Assembly (NCBI GenBank): GCA_023387135.1
Contig: JAEWIK010000122.1
Coordinates: 1-17,065 of the forward strand
Direction: 5' to 3'
DNA length: 17,065 nucleotides
Origin: Actinomycetes bacterium
Lineage (GTDB): Bacteria; Actinomycetota; Actinomycetes; Propionibacteriales; Propionibacteriaceae
The notes beneath the pieces are model-generated. The model had not been told where the DNA came from. It saw nothing but the letters and a program-made list of their open reading frames with translations, and ran no database searches. Below, one piece after another: positions 7,091-13,806 of this stretch; positions within the stretch are counted from its first letter, which is position 1, and each line of letters starts with the position of its first letter. The translations under genes and the position numbers were made by a program.

Positions 7091-8059
7091 TCACGGGCGC
7101 CACAGGTCCAAGGTCCTCCAGCTCTCCACGAAACCCATGCTGTTGACGGGCGTGACGCTGAGGCCCTCCGGGAACTTGCTCATGGTGGTCCGGAAGTCAG
7201 AGGGCCATCGGGTCTGAGGGTGGACCCTCCTGAGCAGGTAGCCAAGGACTGCCGCGAGGAAGTAGACCCTGTGCTGGTCGGCACCGACGAGATGCTGCAG
7301 GTCTGATTCGACTATCCGTGGGCTGATCTTGTCCGGAGGGTAGATGGTTCCTCTGTTCCAGATGCGAGAGTTGTGCGCACAGTGATTCCGTTCGACATTG
7401 AGCGCGCGTAGCCATCCATCGAGGACGGCCGGGTCCTTGACCCCGAGTTCCTCGGCAATGCGCTTGCGGTCCGTCCTGCCCATGAGTTGGTACAGGGAGA
7501 TCAGACAGCCCATCGTCATGACCTCGCACGCCGCCCAGATCGGCACTTCCCCGTCGTAGTTCGCGATGAAGTGCTTCACGAAGTCCTCGTTCGCCGCTTT
7601 GTGAAGCAGGTTCAGGTACTCCTCCCTCCATGCCTCGAAGACGGTGGGTGAGGACGGGTCGGATGCAGAAGTCGCTCGCGCGCACCTGACGGCGTCCAGG
7701 TGGCTGGGGTCAAGGTGAGCAAGTGGCGACCTGGCGCCGAGCCTGTAACCGACCTTCACGCGGAGGCCGACTTCGAGTTGCTGGAGCCCGTCCATCAGGG
7801 TCCGGCGCAGTCGATGGTCGAAGTCATAGAGGTCGACGGCGTTCTTCAGGGTCGCACCCGCGACGAACTCGTCCGACCTGCGCGAACTGCCACTCGGCTG
7901 CCCGGGCAGGCGGAAGACGTAGGTGTACGCCGAGAGCCGGTAGTAGCCGATGCGTTTCAGCGCGGCGACCGCCGTGCCCTCGTCCGCGACGTCCATGCCA
8001 CGTTCGGCGAGCTTCCTCACCTGATCCTGGTACGTCAGGTGCGGCTTGGCGTACTTCAT
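7091..8059 (-). CDS. Abi-family (Abi_2; AbiD/AbiF-type) HEPN protein
   Basis: This 322-residue protein has the Abi_2 pattern. There is an N-terminal YQDQVRKLAERGM segment, IGYYRLSAYTYVF (37-49), YDFDHRLRRTLMDGLQQLE (78-96), and then PIWAACEVMTMGCLISLY (173-190). VERNHCAHNSRIWNR (222-236) contains the HEPN Rx4H motif, R224 to H229. HEPN Abi proteins act as RNases in phage-induced abortive infection or toxin-antitoxin systems; RNase activity here is inference. The ATG at 8059 begins at the domain edge. Its ribosome binding site is weak (GGGCGGGAC). The frame is open upstream to 8149, but those residues do not look conserved. Base composition is lower than in neighbours: 53% GC at 7561-7620 and 60% at 7381-7440, against 73% at 6541-6600 in gabD. 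That suggests recent acquisition. No partner toxin, antitoxin protein or restriction gene is adjacent. Confidence 0.88.
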   Translation of the reverse strand: MKYAKPHLTYQDQVRKLAERGMDVADEGTAVAALKRIGYYRLSAYTYVFRLPGQPSGSSRRSDEFVAGATLKNAVDLYDFDHRLRRTLMDGLQQLEVGLRVKVGYRLGARSPLAHLDPSHLDAVRCARATSASDPSSPTVFEAWREEYLNLLHKAANEDFVKHFIANYDGEVPIWAACEVMTMGCLISLYQLMGRTDRKRIAEELGVKDPAVLDGWLRALNVERNHCAHNSRIWNRGTIYPPDKISPRIVESDLQHLVGADQHRVYFLAAVLGYLLRRVHPQTRWPSDFRTTMSKFPEGLSVTPVNSMGFVESWRTLDLWRP

Positions 8060-8071
8060 CGTCCCGCCCCG

Positions 8072-8141
8072 AAAAAGGAGAACCGGCCCATGCACGACTG
8101 GTGGCCAGAAGCCGGTAGCCGAGAGAGGAGCCGGTGTTTGT
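8072..8141 (-). ncRNA. Candidate structured RNA or attenuating leader upstream of abi
   Basis: Read on the minus strand, this ~70-nt stretch holds two copies of ACCGGC (8130-8135, 8111-8116). Downstream is one GCCGGT (8082-8087) that can pair with either copy. Between them is a small CTGG/CCAG hairpin (8105-8108 with 8098-8101). The GCCGGT arm is followed by TCTCC and a run of five T (8072-8076), like an intrinsic terminator, only 12 nt before the abi ATG. The alternative pairings resemble an attenuator. They would also fit a short RNA ending before the gene, as proposed for RNAs encoded next to AbiF-type proteins. This is a structural reading by eye with no covariance support. Confidence 0.35.
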
Positions 8142-8147
8142 AGACCC

Positions 8148-8153
8148 ACTATT
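8148..8153 (-). promoter_or_regulatory. -10 box of the abi leader
   Basis: On the minus strand AATAGT is preceded by TGC, giving an extended -10 (TGC-AATAGT). Transcription would begin near 8141, just ahead of the structured leader. No good -35 is seen. The remaining DNA up to 8286 shows no gene I can support. Confidence 0.35.
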
Positions 8154-8286
8154 GCACACGCGGCCCGCGCGGACCCAGGCCACCAACAAGCCTGTGGAGA
8201 AGTTCTTCCGGACCACCTCGTCGGGTCACCGGGGGCATGACCAGCCCGATGCCGCCGCCGTTACCCGGTCCAGACTCCTGCCGCGG

Positions 8287-8469
8287 TCACGGCTTGGGGG
8301 TGTCGTCCTTGGGGTCGGGGGTGGGGGACGCGGGCGGGACGTCGATCCGGTTGATGTTGCGCCGCATGCTCAGGTAGAGCAGGCCGATCACCAGCAGGAG
8401 CGCCACCACGATGGCGAGCGGCAACCAGTCGGGCGTCGTCCAGGACGACCCTAAGTCGTGTACAACCAC
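8287..8469 (-). CDS. Small single-pass membrane protein downstream of mca (Rv1083-like)
   Basis: This 60-residue protein has one hydrophobic helix at about residues 17-34 (LPLAIVVALLLVIGLLYL). A basic MRRNIN stretch follows, then a Pro/Asp/Lys-rich tail, implying an N-out or tail-in orientation with a short cytoplasmic end. The GTG start at 8469 lies inside the 3' end of mca (19-bp overlap), with GGGAGG about 13 nt upstream. A small protein gene occupies the same place beside mca in mycobacteria (Rv1083). Function is unknown. The overlap and shared strand imply translation from the mca transcript. Confidence 0.75.
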   Translation of the reverse strand: MVVHDLGSSWTTPDWLPLAIVVALLLVIGLLYLSMRRNINRIDVPPASPTPDPKDDTPKP

Positions 8470-9374
8470 GGCCCGACCTTACCTCCCTCGCCGCCGCGGA
8501 CTCCCGCGAAGAGGTCGTCCTCGGGAAGCGTCACAGGGACCGTCGAGCGGGCGAGCTGGAAGTCCTCGGTGGGCCAGCCCTTCTTCTCGATCTCCAGCGG
8601 CACGGCGAACCAGAACCCGTCCGGGTCGATCTGGGTGGCGTGCGCGAGCAGTGCCCGGTTGCGGGTCTCGAAGAACTCCGACGCCGGGACGAACGTGGTG
8701 GGACGCATCCTGGCGTCAGCCTCCTCCGACCACTCGGCCAGGCGATGCGCGTACGGACGCTCCAGCCCGTTCGCGTGCATGGCCTCGTCGAGCGCCGCGT
8801 ACCGTCCGCGGTGGAAACCCATCTGGTAGTAGACCTTCGACACCTGCCAGGCCTCGCCGTGCTCGGGCCAGAGCGAGGCGTCGGCCGCCGCCTCCACCGC
8901 CGCCATCGCGACGGTGTGGGTCATGATGTGGTCGGGATGCGGGTAGCCGCCGCGCTCGTCGTACGTGGTGAGCACCTGCGGACGGAACTCGCGGATCACC
9001 TTCGCCAGCCGGCCGGCGGCCTCGTCCACGTCTGCCAGCGCGAAGGCGTCGGGCGACGTGGGCTTCCAGTCGGGCCCGTCCGGGAAACCCGAATCCCTGT
9101 AACCGAGCCAGACGTGCTCGATGCCGAGGATCTCGGCAGCCCGCGCCATCTCCTCGCGGCGCAGTTCGTGCATCCGCGCGAGGTTCTCGGGGGTGTCCAT
9201 CCGGGGGTTGAGGATGTCTCCTGCTTCGCCGCCCGTGCAGCTCACCACCATGACGCGCGCTCCCCGCGACACGTAGTAGGCGGTGCTCGCGGCACCCTTG
9301 GACGACTCGTCGTCGGGGTGGGCGTGCACGTGCAGCAACCTGAGACCTTCATCTGGCCTTGACATACCGGCCAT
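8451..9374 (-). CDS. mca: Mycothiol S-conjugate amidase
   Basis: This 307-residue LmbE-family zinc amidase cleaves mycothiol conjugates of electrophiles and drugs, releasing a mercapturic acid for export and GlcN-Ins for mycothiol recycling. The zinc site is visible as HAHPDDE (17-23, ligands H19 and D22) and YPHPDH (144-149, H146). The segments SCTGGEAGDILNP, GYRDSGFPDG, TTYDERGGYPHPDH, HATQIDP and WPTEDFQLARS follow the mycobacterial Mca sequence and separate it from the deacetylase MshB. The first ATG (9374) is used, with GGTGA upstream. A second ATG at 9365 (MSRPDEG) is an equally good start. It is divergent from the DUF4307 gene across 54 bp and overlaps the small membrane protein downstream. 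Confidence 0.96.
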   Translation of the reverse strand: MAGMSRPDEGLRLLHVHAHPDDESSKGAASTAYYVSRGARVMVVSCTGGEAGDILNPRMDTPENLARMHELRREEMARAAEILGIEHVWLGYRDSGFPDGPDWKPTSPDAFALADVDEAAGRLAKVIREFRPQVLTTYDERGGYPHPDHIMTHTVAMAAVEAAADASLWPEHGEAWQVSKVYYQMGFHRGRYAALDEAMHANGLERPYAHRLAEWSEEADARMRPTTFVPASEFFETRNRALLAHATQIDPDGFWFAVPLEIEKKGWPTEDFQLARSTVPVTLPEDDLFAGVRGGEGGKVGPWLYTT

Positions 9375-9415
9375 TGTCGTTCACCCGGGATGCGACGGGC
9401 CACTTCGTCCGCATG

Positions 9416-9421
9416 CACAAT
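9416..9421 (+). promoter_or_regulatory. -10 box of a probably leaderless DUF4307 transcript
   Basis: CACAAT lies 7 nt before the ATG at 9429 and no ribosome binding site is present. This supports 9429 over the upstream in-frame ATGs at 9390 and 9420. Confidence 0.35.
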
Positions 9422-9428
9422 GTTCCCC

Positions 9429-9842
9429 ATGGACTCCCCTGCAGATGCCGACGCGGCGGCCCGGCTCGCACGCCGCTACCCGTCCCGTCGCGGCCCGCTG
9501 CAGGACTGGCGACTCGTGGCGATCGTGCTCGCGCTGGCCGGCCTCGGCTGGCTGGGCTGGGCGGCGTGGCAAGGTGCGCACCCCGAGGTGTCGGCACGGG
9601 TGGACGGGTTCCACGTCGCTTCCGACGCCCAGATCGACGTGCGCCTGACGGTCGAGCGGCAGGACCCGTCACGGGCCGCCGAGTGCAGCATCTTCGCCCA
9701 GGCCATCACGTACGAGCGGGTCGGAGAGCTCGTCGTCCCGGTGCCCGCGGGCGGGGAACGGCTCACCCCTGTCGAGGTGCCGGTCCGCACCTTCAAGCGT
9801 GCGACCACCGCCGACATCGAGTCCTGCCGGGTGACAGGTTGA
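9429..9842 (+). CDS. DUF4307 single-pass membrane protein (Rv1081c-like)
   Basis: This 137-residue protein has a basic N-terminus (ARLARRYPSRR). One membrane helix follows at about residues 28-47, and then a C-terminal domain of ~90 residues that would lie outside the cell. The domain contains VSARVDGFHVASDAQIDVRL and two cysteines (about 79 and 133) that could form a disulfide. The size, topology and place between divergent mca and downstream greA match the DUF4307 family in mycobacteria (Rv1081c). No function is known. It precedes greA by 34 bp on the same strand, though greA appears to have its own promoter. Confidence 0.9.
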   Translation: MDSPADADAAARLARRYPSRRGPLQDWRLVAIVLALAGLGWLGWAAWQGAHPEVSARVDGFHVASDAQIDVRLTVERQDPSRAAECSIFAQAITYERVGELVVPVPAGGERLTPVEVPVRTFKRATTADIESCRVTG

Positions 9843-9864
9843 GCCCCCTCTTCACCGCGTCGGA

Positions 9865-9870
9865 TAGTCT
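9865..9870 (+). promoter_or_regulatory. -10 box of a probably leaderless greA transcript
   Basis: TAGTCT lies exactly 6 nt before the greA ATG at 9877. The GGAG in between ends only 2 nt from the ATG, too close to act as a Shine-Dalgarno. Confidence 0.4.
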
Positions 9871-9876
9871 CGGAGA

Positions 9877-10383
9877 ATGGCAATAGAGCAGACCACGACG
9901 ACCTGGTTGACCCAGGACGCCTACGACAAACTCGTCGCTGAACTTGAGTACCTGAAGGGCGAGGGACGGCAGAAGGTGTCGGCCAAGATCGCCCAGGCGC
10001 GCGACGAGGGCGACCTCTCCGAGAACGGCGGCTACCACGCGGCCCGCGAGGAGCAGGGTCAGCAGGAGGCGCGGATCCGCCAGCTCACGGCCATGCTCGA
10101 GAACGCCGAGGTCGGCGAGGCGCCGACCGGTTCCCACGTCACCCCCGGCACCCTCGTCACCGTGTACTTCGACGGCGACGAGGACGACGACGACACGTTC
10201 CTTCTGGGCTCGCGTGAGGTCATGGGCCTCGACGACTCCGTGGCCATCGAGGTCTACTCCCCGCAGTCGCCGCTCGGCGCCGCCATCATGGGCGCGGCCC
10301 CCGGCGACACCGTCAGCTACACCGCACCGACCGGCAGCAAGATCGACGTGACGATCGTCGCCGTCAAGCCCTACACGGCCTGA
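9877..10383 (+). CDS. greA: Transcription elongation factor GreA
   Basis: This 168-residue factor rescues backtracked RNA polymerase by stimulating cleavage of the transcript 3' end in the secondary channel. The N-terminal coiled coil (about 10-78) carries the acidic tip ARDEGDLSEN (41-50), whose Asp/Glu residues assist catalysis, followed by GGYHAAREEQG. The C-terminal FKBP-like domain contains SPLGAAIMGAAPGD (131-144). An acidic stretch DGDEDDDD (99-106) is more extended than in E. coli GreA. Length is normal. It is convergent with the DUF2089 gene, 47 bp away. Confidence 0.97.
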   Translation: MAIEQTTTTWLTQDAYDKLVAELEYLKGEGRQKVSAKIAQARDEGDLSENGGYHAAREEQGQQEARIRQLTAMLENAEVGEAPTGSHVTPGTLVTVYFDGDEDDDDTFLLGSREVMGLDDSVAIEVYSPQSPLGAAIMGAAPGDTVSYTAPTGSKIDVTIVAVKPYTA

Positions 10384-10430
10384 CTGGCCACTACCGCACC
10401 ACCTCGCCGCGACATCGTGCGCCTGACGCG

Positions 10431-10817
10431 TCAGCCGCCGAGCGACCCCAGCAGGACTGCCGCCTCGGAAGGAGAGAGCGCGCCGCTGGCGACCTCGGCG
10501 AGCACCTGGTCGCGTGTCAGCACGGGCGGGGTCTCCGGCTCACCGGCCAGGCCGAGCTTCACGAGCACCTCGGTGAACCTGGCACGGGCTGTCGGGTAGG
10601 AGACGCCCAGGTGCTTCTCGACCTCGCGCATGTTGCCGCGCGAGGCGAGGAACACCCGCAGGATGGCTGTCTCCCTGTCAGACAGGGTGCAGAAGTCGCA
10701 GCTGGCGAACTCGCCCGCCAGTTCGGTGCCGCAGCTGTGGCAGCCGAGCCGGGTGGTGACGAGGTCGCCCCCGCAGACCGGGCACTCGGACGGCGGACGG
10801 TACTGCGTGGGGCTCAC
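10431..10817 (-). CDS. DUF2089 zinc-ribbon/HTH protein, likely transcription regulator
   Basis: The protein is 128 residues. A zinc ribbon is formed by CPVC (12-15) and CHSC (26-29), with an extra CDFC pair (40-43). A sigma-like or HTH region follows: LSDRETAILRVFLASRGNMR, then EKHLGVSYPTARARFTEVL. This is the DUF2089 layout. The C-terminal ~25 residues (VLAEVASGALSPSEAAVLLGSL) form a SHOCT-like helical motif. The ATG overlaps the stop of the DUF4097 gene by 4 bp, so the two are coupled. DUF2089 proteins are thought to regulate expression of their DUF4097 partner; that role here is inference from operon and domain content. Confidence 0.9.
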   Translation of the reverse strand: MSPTQYRPPSECPVCGGDLVTTRLGCHSCGTELAGEFASCDFCTLSDRETAILRVFLASRGNMREVEKHLGVSYPTARARFTEVLVKLGLAGEPETPPVLTRDQVLAEVASGALSPSEAAVLLGSLGG

Positions 10818-11725
10818 CGCAGGTCGGCCTTCACGTTCGCCCAGCCCATGACCACGCCGATGTCGAGCCTGGCCGACCCGTTGCCGAGGACGAGCTCGTC
10901 GAGGGCTGACTGGGAACCCGACCAGCTGATGCGGCCGAGCTGCGCCTCGCCCTTGATGGTGACGTTCGAGGTGTCGTCGAGTTCGACGTTGAGTTGGCCG
11001 GATTCGACGCGGACGCGGGAGCGCCCGGTGGTGATGGCGCCCTTGAGGGTGGCGGAACCTGCCTGGACGAGCACGTCGTCGGCCTGCTTCACCCCCGACA
11101 TCTCGGCGCTGCCCGCCGTGACCCGGATCTTGCCGAGGTAGGGCACGTCGGTGCAGCTCAGGGAGCCGGCGGTGACCTCGACGTCGAGCTGGATGCGCGG
11201 GTTGACCCGCAGGAACAGCTCCTTGCCGAGGCCGAGGGCACGGATGTCGTCGAGGCTGCGCGGCGGACGGAGGATGCTGAAGCCGTCGAAGTTCGGGCCG
11301 AGCTCGCCATCGCTGGAGACCTCGAGCACCGACCCGTTGCGCCGCAGGACGTGCGGGCCTTCGGCCGACGCGGTGGCGACCGCGCTGTCACCGACGATCC
11401 TGACGCGCCTTCCGACGGCGTGGACGGTGATCCTGTCGACGCCCTTCGAGCCCGGTGCCCTGCGGGCGCTCGGCCCCGGTTCGGACTCCTTGTCGTCGGG
11501 CTGCTGGGTGAAGACCTCGCGGGCGTACGGCGAGTACTGCCGACGGCCCTCCTCGGCCTCCTCGCCCAGCTCTTCGTTGGTCGGCTCGGACCGGCGGGGT
11601 TCGGGAGCCTCTGCCTGCTCTTCGGCGGCATGCTTCAGTTCGTCGATGCGGCGGGCAGCTTCGGCGGCGTCGATCCTGCCGGCGGCGAGATCCTCAAGAA
11701 TGGGGCTGAGATCTGGTGCTGTCAT
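10814..11725 (-). CDS. DUF4097 beta-strand-repeat protein with N-terminal SHOCT-like motif
   Basis: The protein is 303 residues. Residues 6-29 (LSPILEDLAAGRIDAAEAAR onward) form a short helical SHOCT-like motif. Then comes an acidic, Gln-rich linker to about residue 95. The C-terminal part, about 100-303, is a run of short beta strands with Gly/Asp turns (VRIVGDSAVATAS, VTAGSLSCTDVPYLGKIRV, VQAGSATLKGAI, VRVESGQLNVEL) typical of DUF4097. No signal peptide or membrane helix is present, so it is cytoplasmic. YvlB-type proteins of this layout are linked to envelope-stress operons in Firmicutes; the role here is unknown. The ATG at 11725 is 7 nt from a TAGGCT box and has no Shine-Dalgarno. Confidence 0.88.
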   Translation of the reverse strand: MTAPDLSPILEDLAAGRIDAAEAARRIDELKHAAEEQAEAPEPRRSEPTNEELGEEAEEGRRQYSPYAREVFTQQPDDKESEPGPSARRAPGSKGVDRITVHAVGRRVRIVGDSAVATASAEGPHVLRRNGSVLEVSSDGELGPNFDGFSILRPPRSLDDIRALGLGKELFLRVNPRIQLDVEVTAGSLSCTDVPYLGKIRVTAGSAEMSGVKQADDVLVQAGSATLKGAITTGRSRVRVESGQLNVELDDTSNVTIKGEAQLGRISWSGSQSALDELVLGNGSARLDIGVVMGWANVKADLR

Positions 11726-11732
11726 GCCCCAC

Positions 11733-11738
11733 AGCCTA
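11733..11738 (-). promoter_or_regulatory. -10 box of the DUF4097-DUF2089 operon
   Basis: TAGGCT on the minus strand lies 7 nt before the ATG, suggesting a leaderless transcript. A TTTTCA or TTTCAA -35 candidate lies 15-16 bp upstream (11754-11760). Confidence 0.5.
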
Positions 11739-11770
11739 CGCGCGCTTTCCAGATTGAAAAGACGCGCTTG

Positions 11771-11786
11771 CTACTTTGTGAAGTAG
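11771..11786. promoter_or_regulatory. Palindromic operator candidate
   Basis: CTACTT (11771-11776) and AAGTAG (11781-11786) form a perfect inverted repeat around TGTG, an AT-rich island in GC-rich DNA. It sits about 10 bp upstream of the probable -35 of the DUF4097-DUF2089 promoter and just after the AI-2E gene. This is a natural place for an activator or repressor, possibly the operon's own DUF2089 protein. Confidence 0.45.
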
Positions 11787-11798
11787 TTCAGGGGTCTG

Positions 11799-12911
11799 TC
11801 AGGGTTCCGCGGCGTGGGCGCGTAGCCCGCCATGGAATCTCTGGGGGTCGAGCCCTCTGATGAACGCGACCGAGAAGGACAGGACCGGGATCACCAGCAG
11901 CGCGCCGACGATGCCGGCGAGGGTCGCGCCCACGGCCAGGCCGACCAGCACCGCCAGCGGGTGCAGCGAGACCGCCCGGCCGAGCAGGATCGGCTGCAGG
12001 AAGTGCCCTTCGCTCTGCACCACGAGGATCGTGATGCCCAGCATGATGACCGCCTGCACCCAGCCGTGCGTGACGAGGGCGAGCAGCACGGCGATGCTGC
12101 CCGAGATGACCGCCCCGAGCACCGGGATGAACGACACGAAGAAGGTCAGCGCGAACAGCGCCCACGCCATGGGGAGCTGCAGGATCAGCGCGCCGATGAG
12201 CATGCCCACGGCGTCCACGAAGGCGACCAGCACCTGCGCGCGCACGTAGGAGACCAGGGACGTCCACCCGTTCCCGCTCGCCCGGTCGACGTTCTCCCGG
12301 TAGTTGGCGGGCACCAGCGTCAAGGTGGAGGTCCACAGCCGACGGCCGGACGACAGGAAGAAGAAGGTGGCGATCAGCGCGATCGCCGCGCCGGCGAAGA
12401 AGTGTCCGACGCCCACGCCCGCCTCGGCGGCGATCGAGGCCAGCTCCGAGCGCGACTCGTTCACCCAGGCGGTGAACTGCGCGAGGTAGCCGTCGAGTTC
12501 CGTCCGGTCGATGTGCAGCGGGCCATCGGCCAGCCAGCCGAGCAGCGTCGGCACGGCCTCGAACGACTTCTGGATGAGTTGCGGCATCTCGCGCGCCACC
12601 TGCGCGCCGATGGCGGTCAGGGTGCCGCCCACGACCAGCGCCATGAGCAGCAGCGACGACAGCGACGCCAGGGCGGGTGGCCAGCGCCAGCTCCGCAGGC
12701 GCAGGTTCACCGGAGTGAGCAGGGCCGTCAGCAGCATGGCGACCGCGAGCGGGATGACGACTCCCGAGAAGTACTGGCACAGGAACCACAGGCCGAGCAC
12801 GAAGGCAGCGATGACCAGCACCCGCCACGCCCATTCCGAGGCCGTGACGAGGCCTCGCGGCACCCGCGGTTCCGTGGCGACAGTCCTGCGGCGAGGGGAC
12901 GGGAAGGCCAT
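11799..12911 (-). CDS. AI-2E family (PerM-like) transporter
   Basis: This 370-residue membrane protein has the AI-2E/UPF0118 layout. Two helix pairs lie near the N-terminus (about 27-45 and 48-66, then 78-103). A long amphipathic extracytoplasmic segment covers about 104-168. A C-terminal bundle spans about 170-350 and contains [11 protein letters not shown] (261-271) and [19 protein letters not shown] (301-319), both conserved. Despite the name, substrates vary across the family: autoinducer-2, ions in Na+/H+ antiporters, or unknown. The ATG at 12911 has AAGGAG 8 nt upstream; the open frame upstream of it is not coding. It is divergent from ung and followed by the DUF4097 operon on the same strand. 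Confidence 0.93.
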   Translation of the reverse strand: MAFPSPRRRTVATEPRVPRGLVTASEWAWRVLVIAAFVLGLWFLCQYFSGVVIPLAVAMLLTALLTPVNLRLRSWRWPPALASLSSLLLMALVVGGTLTAIGAQVAREMPQLIQKSFEAVPTLLGWLADGPLHIDRTELDGYLAQFTAWVNESRSELASIAAEAGVGVGHFFAGAAIALIATFFFLSSGRRLWTSTLTLVPANYRENVDRASGNGWTSLVSYVRAQVLVAFVDAVGMLIGALILQLPMAWALFALTFFVSFIPVLGAVISGSIAVLLALVTHGWVQAVIMLGITILVVQSEGHFLQPILLGRAVSLHPLAVLVGLAVGATLAGIVGALLVIPVLSFSVAFIRGLDPQRFHGGLRAHAAEP

Positions 12912-13016
12912 GGCTGGGGCTCCTTCTCTTCGAGTGACCCCCACCGTACCGGGACGCGGGAGCGAGACGCCCTGACGAGTTGGTTGACGAGTTGGATGTC
13001 GCGGACGGGACCGCCC

Positions 13017-13022
13017 TACGCT
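13017..13022 (+). promoter_or_regulatory. -10 box of a probably leaderless ung transcript
   Basis: TACGCT lies exactly 6 nt before the GTG start at 13029, and no Shine-Dalgarno is present. Confidence 0.45.
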
Positions 13023-13028
13023 GGCGGC

Positions 13029-13712
13029 GTGACGGATCCTCGCCCACTGTCGGAACTCGTGGCCCCTGACTGGGCCGAGGCGCTGCAGCCGGTGGCAGGG
13101 CTGGTCGCCGAACTGGGCGGGTTCCTGCGGCAGGAGGTCGCCGCCGGACGGGGCTACCTGCCCGCCGGGCCCAACGTGCTGCGCGCCTTCTCCCGTCCCA
13201 TGGCCGGGGTGAAGGTGCTCCTCGTTGGCCAGGACCCCTACCCCACTCCCGGGCACGCCGTCGGGCTCTGCTTCTCGGTCGCGCCCGACGTCCGTCCGCT
13301 GCCGCGCAGTCTCGCCAACATCTACGCCGAACTCGAGGCCGACCTCGGCTACCCGCCCGCCGCCTCCGGTGACCTGACGACGTGGTTCGAGCAGGGGGTC
13401 CTGCTGCTCAACAGGGTGCTGACGGTGCGGCCCGGTGCCGCCGGTTCCCATCGCGGCAAGGGCTGGGAGCAGGTGACAGACTGCGCCATCGACGCGCTCG
13501 CGAGGCGCGGCGGCCCGCTCGTGGCCATCCTGTGGGGACGCGACGCGCAGGCCCTCCAGCCGCGGCTGCGGGGCATCCACTGCATCACGTCCGCGCATCC
13601 TTCTCCCCTGTCCGCGCACGCCGGCTTCTTCGGCTCGCGTCCTTTCAGCAGGGCCAACGCCGCGCTCGCCGAGCAGGGCGCCGAGCCCGTCGACTGGCGC
13701 CTCGAAGGCTGA
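13029..13712 (+). CDS. ung: Uracil-DNA glycosylase (family 1)
   Basis: This 227-residue enzyme removes uracil arising from cytosine deamination or dUTP misincorporation, starting base excision repair. GQDPYP (67-72) carries the catalytic Asp69, and HPSPLSAH (190-197) carries the His190 minor-groove loop. Uracil-pocket residues lie in VGLCFSV (78-84) and LLLNRVLTV (125-133). Length is typical. The GTG start is supported by its position 6 nt after a -10 box and by the immediate beginning of the conserved N-terminal region. Downstream, msrA begins 94 bp later with its own promoter-like box. Confidence 0.97.
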   Translation: MTDPRPLSELVAPDWAEALQPVAGLVAELGGFLRQEVAAGRGYLPAGPNVLRAFSRPMAGVKVLLVGQDPYPTPGHAVGLCFSVAPDVRPLPRSLANIYAELEADLGYPPAASGDLTTWFEQGVLLLNRVLTVRPGAAGSHRGKGWEQVTDCAIDALARRGGPLVAILWGRDAQALQPRLRGIHCITSAHPSPLSAHAGFFGSRPFSRANAALAEQGAEPVDWRLEG

Positions 13713-13745
13713 CCGCGCGGGCGTCCCCGACCTTGGCCGCCTCGC

Positions 13746-13751
13746 TAAACT
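13746..13751 (+). promoter_or_regulatory. -10 box upstream of msrA
   Basis: TAAACT is a good -10 match about 55 bp before the msrA ATG. It leaves a ~50-nt leader that includes the GGAGG site at 13796-13800. The -35 is unclear. Confidence 0.4.
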
Positions 13752-13806
13752 GGAGCTCCCACAAGCGGCAATGAGCCCTCTGAGGCCTGCCGGCGGAGGT
13801 TCAACG

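Noticed and set aside
8060..8149. N-terminal extension of the Abi protein to a start at 8149
   Set aside because: The ~30 extra residues show no family similarity and would overlap the structured leader; the conserved domain begins at the ATG at 8059.
10423..10434. 12-bp palindrome CTGACGCGTCAG at the greA/DUF2089 junction
   Set aside because: It overlaps the DUF2089 stop codon, is short, and can arise by chance in GC-rich DNA; it is not a convincing terminator or operator.
11832..13712. A 626-codon plus-strand frame running into ung
   Set aside because: The upstream 400 codons are antisense shadow of AI-2E (Gln/Arg/Asp/His-rich). ung begins at the GTG at 13029.
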